Shown here: positions 9,890 through 19,300 of the stretch, piece after piece
Layout of the letters: each line of letters begins with the position of its first letter
Position numbering within the stretch: position 1 is the first letter of the stretch
Assembly: GCA_031769625.1 (NCBI GenBank)
Contig: JAUIMM010000170.1
Span: 1,183,001 to 1,247,000 of the forward strand
Source of the DNA: Taudactylus pleione
Lineage: Eukaryota > Chordata > Amphibia > Anura > Myobatrachidae
Direction: 5' to 3'
Length of the DNA: 64,000 nt
The notes under the pieces: model-generated
What the model was told of the DNA's origin: nothing
Seen by the model: only the letters and a program-made list of their open reading frames with translations
Database searches by the model: none
Position numbers and translations under genes: made by a program

Positions 9890-11464
9890 ATGGCAAAATG
9901 GTTGCGTTGGTACCCTGTTCTCCGGGACGCGGAATTTTTGTTAAAAGGTTTCAGCTTTGGTTTCCAGTTATCTATTTGCAGAGAGGTTGACACAGGTTCA
10001 CCTAGGAATTTGAAATCTGTGTTCGAATTGCCTCACATTCTTAGGGAGAAAGTGGCTAGCGAGGTTACCTTAGGACGCATGGCAGGGCCTTTTGCAGAAC
10101 CTCCCATAAGGGATCTTGTGATTTCCCCGGTGGGAGTGGTCCCCAAGAAGATTCCAGGAAAGTACAGGCTTATTCAACATCTGTCTTATCCGCCAGGCTC
10201 ATCAGTAAATGATGCCATACCAGTTGAGGTTTCCTCGGTGGTGTACCAGTCGTTTGACGATGCTTTGAACGTAGTTAGGTTTTATGGTCCAGGCGCGCTG
10301 ATGGCTAAGATAGATGTTGAATCGGCTTTTCGTCTGCTTCCCTTACACCCAGAGTCATTCCGGTTTATGGGCTTTCGCTTGGACGGCGAATATTACATAG
10401 ACAAGTGCTTGCCTATGGGATGTTCGGTGTCATGCGCATATTTTGAGCGATTTAGCACCTTCTTGCACTGGTGCGTGGAATTTTCTTGCGGAGGTCATGG
10501 GTTAGCCCACTATCTCGATGATTTCTTGTGTGTCGGCCCTTCTGGTTCAGATAGATGTAGTTATTTGTTGTTTTCTTTGCAAGCGCTGTTTTTTCATTTT
10601 GGAGTCCCAGTTGCTGTGGACAAAACTGAGGGCCCTGTCTCTTGCTTGTCATTCCTGGGTATCGAGATCGATACCTCGGCGGGCGCCTGTCGCCTTCCCC
10701 TCGATAAGGTTCACAAATTGCGTAATGCCATAGAAGAGTGCACGGCTTCCAATAAAATTACCCTGCAGCAGGCGCAATCTCTCCTGGGCCTGTTGAACTT
10801 TGCCTGTAGGGTCATTCCTATGGGCAGAGTTTTTTCGCGCAAGCTAGAAAGGGCCATGGCTGGAGTCACTAAGCCGAGACATTTACTCTGTTTGTCCTCA
10901 GAGATTAAGCGGGACCTCTCTGTCTGGGTCTCGTTTCTGCAGGATTTTAATGGTGTCCGGCTGTGGTTGCCTCCACCCGCGGACAATTTGCAGCTGCAGC
11001 TGTTCACCGATGCGGCAGGCGCCACGGGATTCGGTTGTTACCTTGATGGTTCCTGGTGCGTTGGTCATTGGCCAGAGGAATGGGAAGGAAGGGGTTTGAC
11101 CAGGGACTTGCTCCTTCTCGAACTCTTTCCCATAATGGTTTCCTTAGAAATCTGGAGTGAACGCTTGCGCAATCGCAGCATCGTGATCAGGTGTGACAAC
11201 CTGGGCGTGGTGCATGCGATTAATCGTCAACGTGCGTCTTCCCTGCTGGTTTTGAGTTTGCTTGCGCAGCTGGTGCTGACATGTTTGCGTTTTAACATCA
11301 TGTTTAAAGCAAGACACGTGCCGGGGGTAGAGAATGGGATAGCTGATGCGTTATCACGTTTTCAGTGGGCTAGATTCCGATCTTTGGCCCCTGGTGCTGA
11401 CGTTGATGCTGTGCTTTGCCCCTCTTATGTTTGGCAGGTGATCGAGCCGGCATGGAGGGCTTAG
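9890..11464 (+). CDS. pol: Ngaro family 1 reverse transcriptase - RNase H (unit 1)
   Basis: The frame is open from 9695 to 11464 and overlaps gag in the +1 frame. The first ATG in a sensible place is 9890, 28 bp after the gag stop; the family 2 copy lacks an ATG there, so frameshifting is also possible. RT motifs: YRLIQHLSYP, KIDVESAFRLLPLHP, PMGCSVSCAYF and the catalytic YLDDF (10511-10522). RNase H acids follow: Asp in LFTDAAG (11009), Glu in LLLLELF (11120), Asp in RCDNLGVV (11195) and Asp in ADALSR (11345). It would copy the element RNA and remove the template strand. The frame looks intact. The C-terminus (VWQ, then stop) overlaps the recombinase ORF. Confidence 0.85.
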   Translation: MAKWLRWYPVLRDAEFLLKGFSFGFQLSICREVDTGSPRNLKSVFELPHILREKVASEVTLGRMAGPFAEPPIRDLVISPVGVVPKKIPGKYRLIQHLSYPPGSSVNDAIPVEVSSVVYQSFDDALNVVRFYGPGALMAKIDVESAFRLLPLHPESFRFMGFRLDGEYYIDKCLPMGCSVSCAYFERFSTFLHWCVEFSCGGHGLAHYLDDFLCVGPSGSDRCSYLLFSLQALFFHFGVPVAVDKTEGPVSCLSFLGIEIDTSAGACRLPLDKVHKLRNAIEECTASNKITLQQAQSLLGLLNFACRVIPMGRVFSRKLERAMAGVTKPRHLLCLSSEIKRDLSVWVSFLQDFNGVRLWLPPPADNLQLQLFTDAAGATGFGCYLDGSWCVGHWPEEWEGRGLTRDLLLLELFPIMVSLEIWSERLRNRSIVIRCDNLGVVHAINRQRASSLLVLSLLAQLVLTCLRFNIMFKARHVPGVENGIADALSRFQWARFRSLAPGADVDAVLCPSYVWQVIEPAWRA

Positions 11465-12327
11465 CAGAGCAGTCTCTAGCCCCCTCCACTTTGCGAGCTT
11501 ATCGTCAGGCTTGGCATGAATGGGAAGACTATTCCCGTAGCAGCAGGCAGGCAGGTAAGGGTCAGCATCGTGCGATGCTTTCTTTTATTTGGAGTCTCCG
11601 TTTGGGGGGTAGATCCAGGGCTTCTGTGGCGCGCTCCTTGGCAGGCATTGCATTTTATGTTAAATTAAAGGGACAACCTGACTTTACTAAAAGCTTTCTG
11701 ATTGCGAAGGCTTTAAAGGGTTGGGCGCGGGTCTCTCGGCCAGTTGCTGACCGTAGGAAACCTGTGGATGCCCATTTGCTTCCGGCAGTGCTGAGGGCAG
11801 TCCCCGAAGTGGCGTTTACCGAGTACGAGGCGATCCTGATCCAACTGGCGTTTTCGGTGGCTTTTCACGGCGCATTGCGCGTATCGGAGTTGGTGGCATC
11901 TTCCAAACGGGTTGATGCCATGCTCTGCTCGGATATCTCGGTCACTCATCGAGCTTTGCTTTGTAGGATACGGCGGTCAAAGACCGACCAGACTGGTAGG
12001 GGTAGGTGGTTCTCGTTGAGTCCGTCTAAGGACGAACGGATCTGCCCTGTGGCGTTAGCGATGCGTTACGCATTGTTACGCCCGGATGTACCTGGTTCAT
12101 GGCTTATGCACTTGGACAGGACTCCGCTTACCAAATACCAGTTTGGTTGGTTTCTGAAGCGGTGTGTATCGGGTTTAGGCCTCTCACCTCAGGATTTTGG
12201 TACGCACTCATTTAGGATCGGCGCCGCAACTTCGGCAGCTGCTGCGGGTTTCTCACCGTCGGAAATTAAGTCACTGGGATGTTGGAAATCGGATAGTTAT
12301 AAAAGTTACATCCGACCTACTCATTAA
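11452..12327 (+). CDS. Ngaro family 1 tyrosine recombinase (unit 1)
   Basis: The frame is open from 11416 and the first ATG is 11452 (MEGLAEQSLAPSTLRAY). It overlaps RT in the -1 frame. The N-terminal part resembles a SAM-like core-binding domain. The catalytic part shows Arg in GALRVSEL (11878), Lys in RRSKTDQTG, H-x-x-R in GTHSFRIGAAT (12205-12216) and a C-terminal GCWKSDSYKSYIRP with candidate nucleophilic Tyr residues. It would integrate a circular DNA copy, consistent with no target duplication. Codon Gly-Lys at 11554 contains a GTAAG donor, so this ORF may also supply the 5' exon for the SGNH region. Confidence 0.85.
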   Translation: MEGLAEQSLAPSTLRAYRQAWHEWEDYSRSSRQAGKGQHRAMLSFIWSLRLGGRSRASVARSLAGIAFYVKLKGQPDFTKSFLIAKALKGWARVSRPVADRRKPVDAHLLPAVLRAVPEVAFTEYEAILIQLAFSVAFHGALRVSELVASSKRVDAMLCSDISVTHRALLCRIRRSKTDQTGRGRWFSLSPSKDERICPVALAMRYALLRPDVPGSWLMHLDRTPLTKYQFGWFLKRCVSGLGLSPQDFGTHSFRIGAATSAAAAGFSPSEIKSLGCWKSDSYKSYIRPTH

Positions 12328-12824
12328 GATTGTTTGGAACCATAGGGCAATGTAATATTTTCAATGTTATGTTTTATTGCTTGCCTGGTTTTCTTGTTTT
12401 TGTCTCAAGTTCCGTCTCGTCTTGTCTCGTCTGTTACCCCTGTCTACCCTACTCGGGATTAGCTACTCGCCATTGCTGGCAATGGGAGTCTTGAGGGATT
12501 TTACAATTTTTGCCTGATCTGACGGATTCAATTCGGCTAATTTCAAAACATTTAATTAGGTCATAGTCCATCCCTCAGCAGGTTTTTATTTTACCTCTTG
12601 CCGAGTTCACATGTTTTTTCCCAATTTCCCCCCACCCATTCTTCCCCTTTGTGTCTTTTTGTTTGTCCTAGCCACTTTAAATAGTAAAGTTGGCAACCAA
12701 TAGAAACTTTTTCTTTTGGCAGATACTCACTTATTGTTCTTTCAGATCCCACTAATACACCATAAAATTTTATTGTTTTATTACAACTACTAATTTGGTA
12801 TTTACTGCTTTTCTCCATTTTTAG
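11555..12824 (+). other. predicted intron joining recombinase ORF to SGNH ORF (Ngaro family 1, unit 1)
   Basis: The donor is gcag|gtaagg at 11554/11555 within the recombinase ORF. The acceptor is cttttctccatttttag|gt at 12824/12825, ahead of the SGNH region. The donor leaves phase 1 and the acceptor supplies two bases, so the SGNH frame starting at 12827 is entered exactly. The antisense family shows the same arrangement. The stretch 12328-12824 has no other coding signal and is pyrimidine-rich near its end. Splicing is inferred. Confidence 0.5.
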
Positions 12825-13390
12825 GTTTGCTCTTTGACACGCAGGACATTTGGGTTATAGGCCATTCTTATATTTTCTGGGCCGCTAGCTTTATGAGTTC
12901 AGATCATGCTCCACTTTGTGAACATTCTGCTAGGATCCGTTGGATAGGTTTCAGGGGTATGAGATGGCATTCCTTTTGTCCTAGACTGTTAGAGTACGCA
13001 AAAAATTTTGGCAGGCCACGTATTTTGGTGACCCATTTAGGAGGCAACGACTTAGGACAGAGGTCCTCTTTAGCATTGCGACTTGATATAATTAACGATT
13101 TGGCGAGGGTGCTATCGGCCTGGCCCTCGTGTACATTACTTTGGTCTTGCATTGTACCTCGACAGGTCTGGCGTGGGGTTAGGAGTTTTCCCGCTATAGA
13201 TGAGGCTAGGAAGAAGCTTAACTTTGCAGTAGCCAAATTCGTGATGGCCAATGATGGCCGTGTCATTTACCATAAGGGCATTCAATTTCGTTTTAGTCAT
13301 TTATATAGGGCTGACGGAGTTCATTTGACAGAAGAAGGTGTGTCATTATTTCTTGTGGATCTTTTTAGGGTGTTGGCGTTATTGGGGTAG
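12825..13390 (+). CDS. SGNH/GDSL-like hydrolase region of Ngaro family 1 (unit 1), probably spliced exon
   Basis: The open frame is 12827-13390 with no ATG before the first conserved block. SGNH blocks are visible: VIGHSYIFW with Ser at 12866 (GHS where GDS is usual), Gly in GFRGMRW, Asn in THLGGNDLG at 13046, and D-x-x-H in DGVHLTEEG (Asp 13313, His 13322). About 187 codons suits a single SGNH fold, which typically acts as an esterase or lipase on acyl or acetyl esters; the substrate here is unknown. An SGNH-like region is known from some vertebrate Ngaro elements. The frame is intact, and also in the unit 2 copy and in the antisense family, which argues for selection on its function. Confidence 0.75.
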
Positions 13391-13438
13391 TCCTTGGTAT
13401 GGTGGCGGTGCGGCGGTTCTTCTAAGCAGAACCTTGCT

Positions 13439-13878
13439 GTGGCGGGAAAGAACGGCAGTTCACCAGTCCGGGTGCAATTATGAGTTAAGGGCGTTCCCTT
13501 CGTTGACTGGTAGTTGGCTGTACCAACCTAACGGGGGGCAGTATCATCACCTAAACGGGTGGGTAGTCAAGTTAGAGGGTGAGCGTTACCTTTTGTGTTT
13601 GACATGGTTTACATGGTTATGTGTATGCACTCTGGGCGATCTATGCCTGCTATGTCTTTTGTTGTTTGTGTGTGGGCATAGCAGATCTGGCTGATTTCTG
13701 GCCGTCCTTTCTTTGCCACCATACATCCTTAATTAATTTAAGAATTAATAAATAATATTAATTTCTCCAATAAATCGCCATCAAGTTATCTGCCAAATCC
13801 ACGTCTCAGTGTCTTTATTTTATGTAGTATGATAAGTGGTTTGCACACATGACAACACCTCATCCGATAGAAGGTTTA
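13439..13878 (+). repeat. Ngaro split direct repeat B1 (unit 1)
   Basis: About 440 bp, running from tggcgggaaagaacggcag to aaggttta, repeated almost exactly as B2 (14115-14552). Differences include one extra g near the start and a t/c change in gatctatgcctgc versus gatctacgcctgc. It directly abuts A2. Confidence 0.9.
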
Positions 13879-14051
13879 GTGAAACCGAAAGATTGCATAA
13901 GAAAAGAGGTGTGTTAAACCTCTAGGATGGGGGCCGGCATGTATGCAAATTACTGTTTAGAGTTAGCCTATCGTTAGCAGGGGCGGGTTTTCAATAGAGA
14001 CATTATATAAGGGGCTAGAAGTGAGGGCCAAAGCCTCTTTGTTCCAGATTG
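13878..14051 (+). repeat. Ngaro split direct repeat A2 (unit 1)
   Basis: A 174-bp copy of A1 including the octamer (13943-13950) and the TATA box. It is followed by a 63-bp unshared spacer (14052-14114) that starts cccaccctccc, then by B2. This block is missing from unit 2. Confidence 0.9.
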
Positions 14052-14114
14052 CCCACCCTCCCTTCCCTTTGCAATTATTGGCAGGTTGTTGTAGTTAATT
14101 ATGTAATTATGTAG

Positions 14115-14552
14115 TGGCGGAAAGAACGGCAGTTCACCAGTCCGGGTGCAATTATGAGTTAAGGGCGTTCCCTTCGTTGACTGGTAGTTGGCTGTACCAA
14201 CCTAACGGGGGGCAGTATCATCACCTAAACGGGTGGGTAGTCAAGTTAGAGAGTGAGCGTTACCTTTTGTGTTTGACATGGTTTACATGGTTATGTGTAT
14301 GCACTCTGGGCGATCTACGCCTGCTATGTCTTTTGTTGTTTGTGTGTGGGCATAGCAGATCTGGCTGATTTCTGGCCGTCCTTTCTTTGCCACCATACAT
14401 CCTTAATTAATTTAAGAATTAATAAATAATATTAATTTCTCCAATAAATTGCCATCAAGTTATCTGCCAAATCCACGTCTCAGTGTCTTTATTTTATGTA
14501 GTATGATAAGTGGTTTGCACACATGACAACACCTCATCCGATAGAAGGTTTA
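14115..14552 (+). repeat. Ngaro split direct repeat B2 and right end (unit 1)
   Basis: Second B copy, ending aaggttta before flanking tgtgtgtgc. In unit 2 the single B copy is followed by the same flank, so this is the element's true right end. Confidence 0.9.
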
Positions 14553-14614
14553 TGTGTGTGCTAATAGTATAGGAACTATACCCTGTAATGATCACCTATA
14601 TTTATGGGGCATTG

Positions 14615-14786
14615 GGGGAGATGTACTAAGCTCAGAAAAGTGATAAACTGCAGAGTGATAACCACCAGCCACTCAGCTCCCAACTGTCATGTTACAGGCT
14701 GTGTTTGAAAATGATAGTTGGGAGCTGATTGGCTGATCGTCATCACTCTCCAGTTTATCATTTCTCAGAGCTTAGTACATCTGGCC
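14615..14786. mobile_element. palindromic MITE (unit 1)
   Basis: Termini are ggggagatgtactaagctc and its near complement gagcttagtacatctggcc. Inner parts also pair (gataaactgcagagtgat / atcactctccagtttatc and agctcccaactgtcat / atgatagttgggagct). The flanks cattg on both sides may be a 5-bp target duplication. There is no coding capacity. Unit 2 copy: 51880-52051. Confidence 0.7.
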
Positions 14787-15072
14787 CATTGATTGAAAAG
14801 ATTGACATAAAAATTAAACATTGCCTTTTGAGAGCTCAGTGCGTGTCCTGGGAGGCTGGGGCAACATTGCCAGCCCCCTACCCAAAATTTACTATGGTGC
14901 TTGGCAATGCCTGATCCACTTTACAGCATGCAGACATGTGACATTGGGACAAAATAAGCCCGCCTCCATCTACAGAGCTCCACCCACTTGGTTAAAAAAT
15001 TGCTCCACTCTGGGTGTGTGAATTGTGGGAGGTGGGAAGTCTGCTATTCTGCCCCTGCGTACCCCTAACTTA

Positions 15073-15864
15073 GGGCCATAATCAATTAGGTGCAAAAAAT
15101 CTGGGCTTTTCGCATGCCGGACTTTTCGCACCACATCGGAGGTTTAACAGGGGATAAAGTATCATGTGTGTGCCCAGCAGAAAGGTAAGTGGCAAAAAGT
15201 CCGGTGAATTTTCGGGAATTCATCCTGGCATCCCCCTAAAGATGTCCTGACACGGGGGATCACTATGGGTACCCGCGATTTTGCCTGCTGAAGGTAATTG
15301 GGGTTGTTTAATAGCCGCGGCAGGTGCATAAATGTGCCTATGAAGAACTAGTGAAGAATAACACTTAGCTTTTTTTTTTGCTAAAAATAACTATGCCCAT
15401 CAAATTTGGGGTACAAGAAAATGGGTGTAAGCATATTTTTAAATCCCTAAAGTTATTTTTTTTAATTCTTCAAAAATGGACCTGCCGCTACCAGCCTCAT
15501 TCTTGAAAACACCTGCCGCATACTTGGGAACCCCCCCGGGATCAATTTCGCTAGTTTAGAAGTTTGTCCCCCAAATTAATTTTTTTTACCCCACAATTAC
15601 AGTACCTTTTTTGGGGTATCCTGAGGACTTTTTTTAATTTTTTTTACACAGAATACTTTTATGGGACTCTCCCAGGGGTGCAGGCTATTTTTTTTAAGGC
15701 TGCACCCCTAAACCCCAATTCTTCACTTTTTTCCACCATGTATTACATGGAGAAAAGTTATCCCCATTTTTTAACTATGCGAAAAGTCTTTAAAATTTAA
15801 TACGGGGATAATTGAAACAGGCAAAAATGTCATCATCCGTCTCTTCCTCAAATTAAATATGGCC
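15073..15864. mobile_element. putative non-autonomous DNA transposon of about 790 bp (unit 1)
   Basis: The ends gggccataatcaattagg and cctcaaattaaatatggccc are imperfect inverted repeats. The interior is low in coding signal, with several poly-T runs and a diverged palindromic character (cgcatgccggacttttcgca). Family not recognised. Unit 2 copy: 52338-53128. The 287 bp between the preceding MITE and this element hold nothing recognised. Confidence 0.45.
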
Positions 15865-16347
15865 CATAGTCTGATACTTTATTTTCTGCATGTATGGCTG
15901 CTGCTAATGTCTGTGCGATGACATCACAGTGGTCTTATGATGTCACAATGAGTGGTAAGCCAGGGCAGCACACTAGAGTGTATGCGGTTTCCTGGTGCCT
16001 CTTAGAGTGAGAAGCGATTGCTGGAGCTGGTTGTGTTTTATTGGAGAGTGTATTGGTAGTTATAGGTTATAGTTTTTATAGTTTTATTTTCCTTAGTGTT
16101 AAGCTTAGATAGTGTTTAGTTATATTAGGTTTGTTTATAAGTATTATTTATAGTTTAGTTTAGGATTTAGCATTTAGACTAGTATATAGTATAGTTATTT
16201 AGTTTAGGATTTAGCATTTAGAATAGTATTTAGTATAGTTATTTAGTTAGGAGTTAGCATTTTAGTATAGTTATTTAGTTTAGGATTTAGTATTTAGATT
16301 AGTATAGTAGTAGGAGAGGAGTTAGGCCGGCACATTAGGGAGCAGCC
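15865..16347 (+). promoter_or_regulatory. upstream region and probable 5' UTR of PDZ copy B
   Basis: The segment ahead of exon 1 contains two inverted TGACATCA words (15919-15926 and 15938-15945), a variant of the CRE/AP-1 type. From about 16131 to 16312 there are imperfect tandem units of about 35 bp (tttagtttaggatttagcat). The latter may be part of the 5' UTR. No clear TATA box is placed. The assignment rests on position before a good ATG-plus-donor exon. Confidence 0.35.
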
Positions 16348-16395
16348 ATGAGCTGTTTCCGCTTCAGCATATTCCGCCGATGCTTCCGGAGAGAG
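16348..16395 (+). CDS. PDZ copy B exon 1 (start codon exon)
   Basis: ATG in context gcagccatga, 16 codons (MSCFRFSIFRRCFRRE), then donor gtaagt. It ends in phase 0, matching exon 2. It is identical in unit 2 (53611-53658) although the flanks differ. The short length makes it less certain than exons 3-5. Confidence 0.6.
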
Positions 16396-19300
16396 GTAAG
16401 TGCTCGGTTATTGTTATTTGTGGTACTTTGTTATTTGCACAATTAGGGTTTTTCATGGATCTCAAAAGCGGGTGGGTCTTACCTGAAAGTGGGCGTGTCT
16501 GGGCATAGGTCGCGGCGTTTTGTCCCAGTTTAGTAGGCCTAAATGTCAGGAGGTGTCTGTGCCCAAATCTGACTTAGCTAAGAGGTCATTTATTATTATT
16601 ATTTATAGTATTGCTGGTTCTCAGTGGCCGCAAATCATAGTCGTTACATATGAGCTGGCATGGTTGTTCTAGTCCAGGGTGTACACCATGCAGCCTTCCA
16701 GCTGTTGTGGAACTACACATCCCAGCATGTCATGCCACAGTGTAGCTATTAGGGAATACTGAAACTATGGCAGGGCATGCTGGGATGTGTAGTCCCACAA
16801 CACCTGCAGGGCCACATGTTGAAAGCCCCTGTTAGTCTATGAAAACCCCACCTCATGTACCCTTATGCCTGTAACATGGGGCACTGATGAGTACCTGCCA
16901 TTCTGTACCATACTGCTTGCACCTAACAAGGAAAAGGGCCTCAGTATAATGACTGTTATATCATTCATGCTGTAAATACATTTATTAGTTTCTTATAATA
17001 ATATGGGGAAACTTGTATATTAGTCGCCCTGTAAATATATCAGTGACTACAGTGTTATGTAATAGTGGTGATAATGATGATGATAAGCTGGAGGTAATTA
17101 CTCTATCTTGCTGCATTTCATTATATTGGTCTTTCATATAAATTAATAGAGATTTGTGTTTTACACTTTTCTTTCTGCTCCATTGTAAGTAAATATGACT
17201 TTCCCTTTGTGTTACTATATTACTGGATACATAAATGATACTCCTGCCTGTGATTCCAGCAGTAGAATACAGAAAATGTACATTATGCCCATTACTTGGC
17301 ATTTGGCGAGACCATTACTGCTGTAGCAGGGCGTTGTGCCACCCTGTGCTGGCCCCACCCCCAATCACGTGCTGTCATGATGTCACACTGAGGGGGGGTT
17401 GCTCTCCCTAGGAATTACAGCACTATCTGGAGCATCTTAGATTGCTCCAGGCGGCTCTACAGGCTACAGGGTGCATCTGCATTAGCGTTACTGGCTGCAG
17501 ATGGCCATTCCAGGCACCCCCGCAAACCAAGTGCAGATGCCATGGGGCAGCCACAGTACCGCCCCATGGAGCTGCCCCCTGGGAGACAGTACCACTCGCA
17601 CACCACTAGGTATGGCCCTGGAGACCATCATTAAACCTCCCATCGTCTGAGGATTGACCAGTGCGTGAATCATTGACAATAAAACATACTCAATTGAAAT
17701 AAAGACACAGAGACTTGTATTTGGCAGAATTGTTAGCTATTTTATTTAATTAACAGATAATGAATTAATTACTAAAATTAATTAAATTAATTTAAATATG
17801 GTGGCAAAGAAAGAACGGCTATCAACAGCCCAAGCCTAACACTATAAACACTATAAACACTATAAAGACAGGAACAAAAGAGGCTGACTCCGCCTCCAAC
17901 AAACTCTATAAGATCTGTATTGGTTTACTGCTTTACAATACTTTAACACCTGATTAGCTTACTTAACTTAAGTTACAAATAAATAAAGACACGGACACCA
18001 GAGCTTGGCTAAAAAAGGTCACAGCTTTTTATTTATAAATTAAATTCAATCAACCTAACCAGGGTGGCCAAGAGACGCTGCAACTCAGTTCTAGCTTTCA
18101 CCTTGCTCAATACTCGGAGGACGACTAAACGACCCCCCTTCAAGACGTACTAACGATGCAAGAGTCTCACTTCCCTCCTGGGCCAATCCGAGGTGCTTTC
18201 GCACTAAAACAGCACCCGGGTCCCCCCGCAAAGAGAAGGACAAATTCGCCAGGGGCAATGAGGGACAGTGCCCCCACAAAGTTGTCTTACGCCACCTAAA
18301 GCCACTGAGTTGCAGCGAACTCCCGCCAAAGCCAGGCCCTAAGGAAAGACTGGCCCGCCACCCAAAAACTACACCAAAAATGAGAATAAATCCTTCACAA
18401 ACAAACTGGTCCCCACAGCATTCAAATGCACACCATCATGACGAAGGAACTTCCCAATATCACCAACCAAAAAGCCATGACTCACCAAAATTCCTCCAAT
18501 TTTTTCCACATGCTTGGCAATTGCAACATTCGCTTTCTTAAGTGCTCTCTCCAATGCACCATACTTGCGCACTCCCCTCCATGTCAAACGAGGCATCATT
18601 TCAGACCATACAATCCGAATATTGGGCCACTGCAAACGTATCTCGTCCATCACTTCACGAATCCTGACAATCAGCTCCACACCTTTCAACTGGCCCACAT
18701 CATTGCCACCAACATGTAAAACCAATATATTCGGAACTCCCCACTTAGCCACCGATGAAACTATCAGTGCCAACACAGATGCCACACGCAAGCCCCTTAC
18801 ACCAATCCAACGCACTCTAAACCTGCGAGGCCACAAAACCTGTTTTTGGGACAACACATATTTTTCCGCCCAAAAAATATATGAGTGACCAAGAAGCCAC
18901 ACCTGCCCCTCTTCTTCCGTCAATGCTGTGGAAAAAGAGAGAACCTAACCGTGAGAACCGCACCAAACCCAATTCCAAACGGACACAACTTTAGTAACAC
19001 ATAGCAACTGACTAGCAGGGATGCAGAACTGGGGAAAACAGGAACCCGAGTGAAGAAGAAAAACCAAAAAACCTGCCCGTGAACCAAATGGGTCAAATCA
19101 TGGCTAACGGGAGGAAAAATTAAAAATCCCTTCACACCCCCAATTGCTCAACGCTAACCGTTGACCAATTGGCGGGTAAGCAACGTTTTCGGGTTAACGC
19201 AGGGTGCGCCCCTATACCTTATCGCATCGCACGTACTTTTTATATGCAGCTGACTTCCAGCGCCCCACCTTCTGAATGTCCTGCACAGACGCCCCTGAGA

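Larger units (their letters stand above)
7676..14552 (+). mobile_element. Ngaro-type YR retrotransposon, family 1, unit 1 copy with full split direct repeats
   Basis: Order A1 (7676-7849) - gag - RT/RNase H - tyrosine recombinase - SGNH hydrolase - B1 (13439-13878) - A2 (13878-14051) - B2 (14115-14552). This split-direct-repeat plan, a recombinase in place of an integrase, and the hydrolase region fit the Ngaro group of DIRS-order elements. RT lies in the +1 frame relative to gag and the recombinase in the -1 frame relative to RT; the antisense family at 17630-24294 has the same frame relations. Gag is broken by a deletion, while the other reading frames are open. No target duplication is seen, as expected for recombinase-mediated insertion. 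It lies between PDZ copies A and B. Confidence 0.85.

Noticed and set aside
13338..13694. Extra protein downstream of the SGNH region in B1
   Set aside because: The frame overlaps the SGNH end and the repeat B1, shows no domain and recurs in B2 only because the repeat does.
17371..17400. CRE-type site in intron 1
   Set aside because: The gatgtcac word lies in what looks like a dispersed repeat, and the evidence for regulation is too thin.
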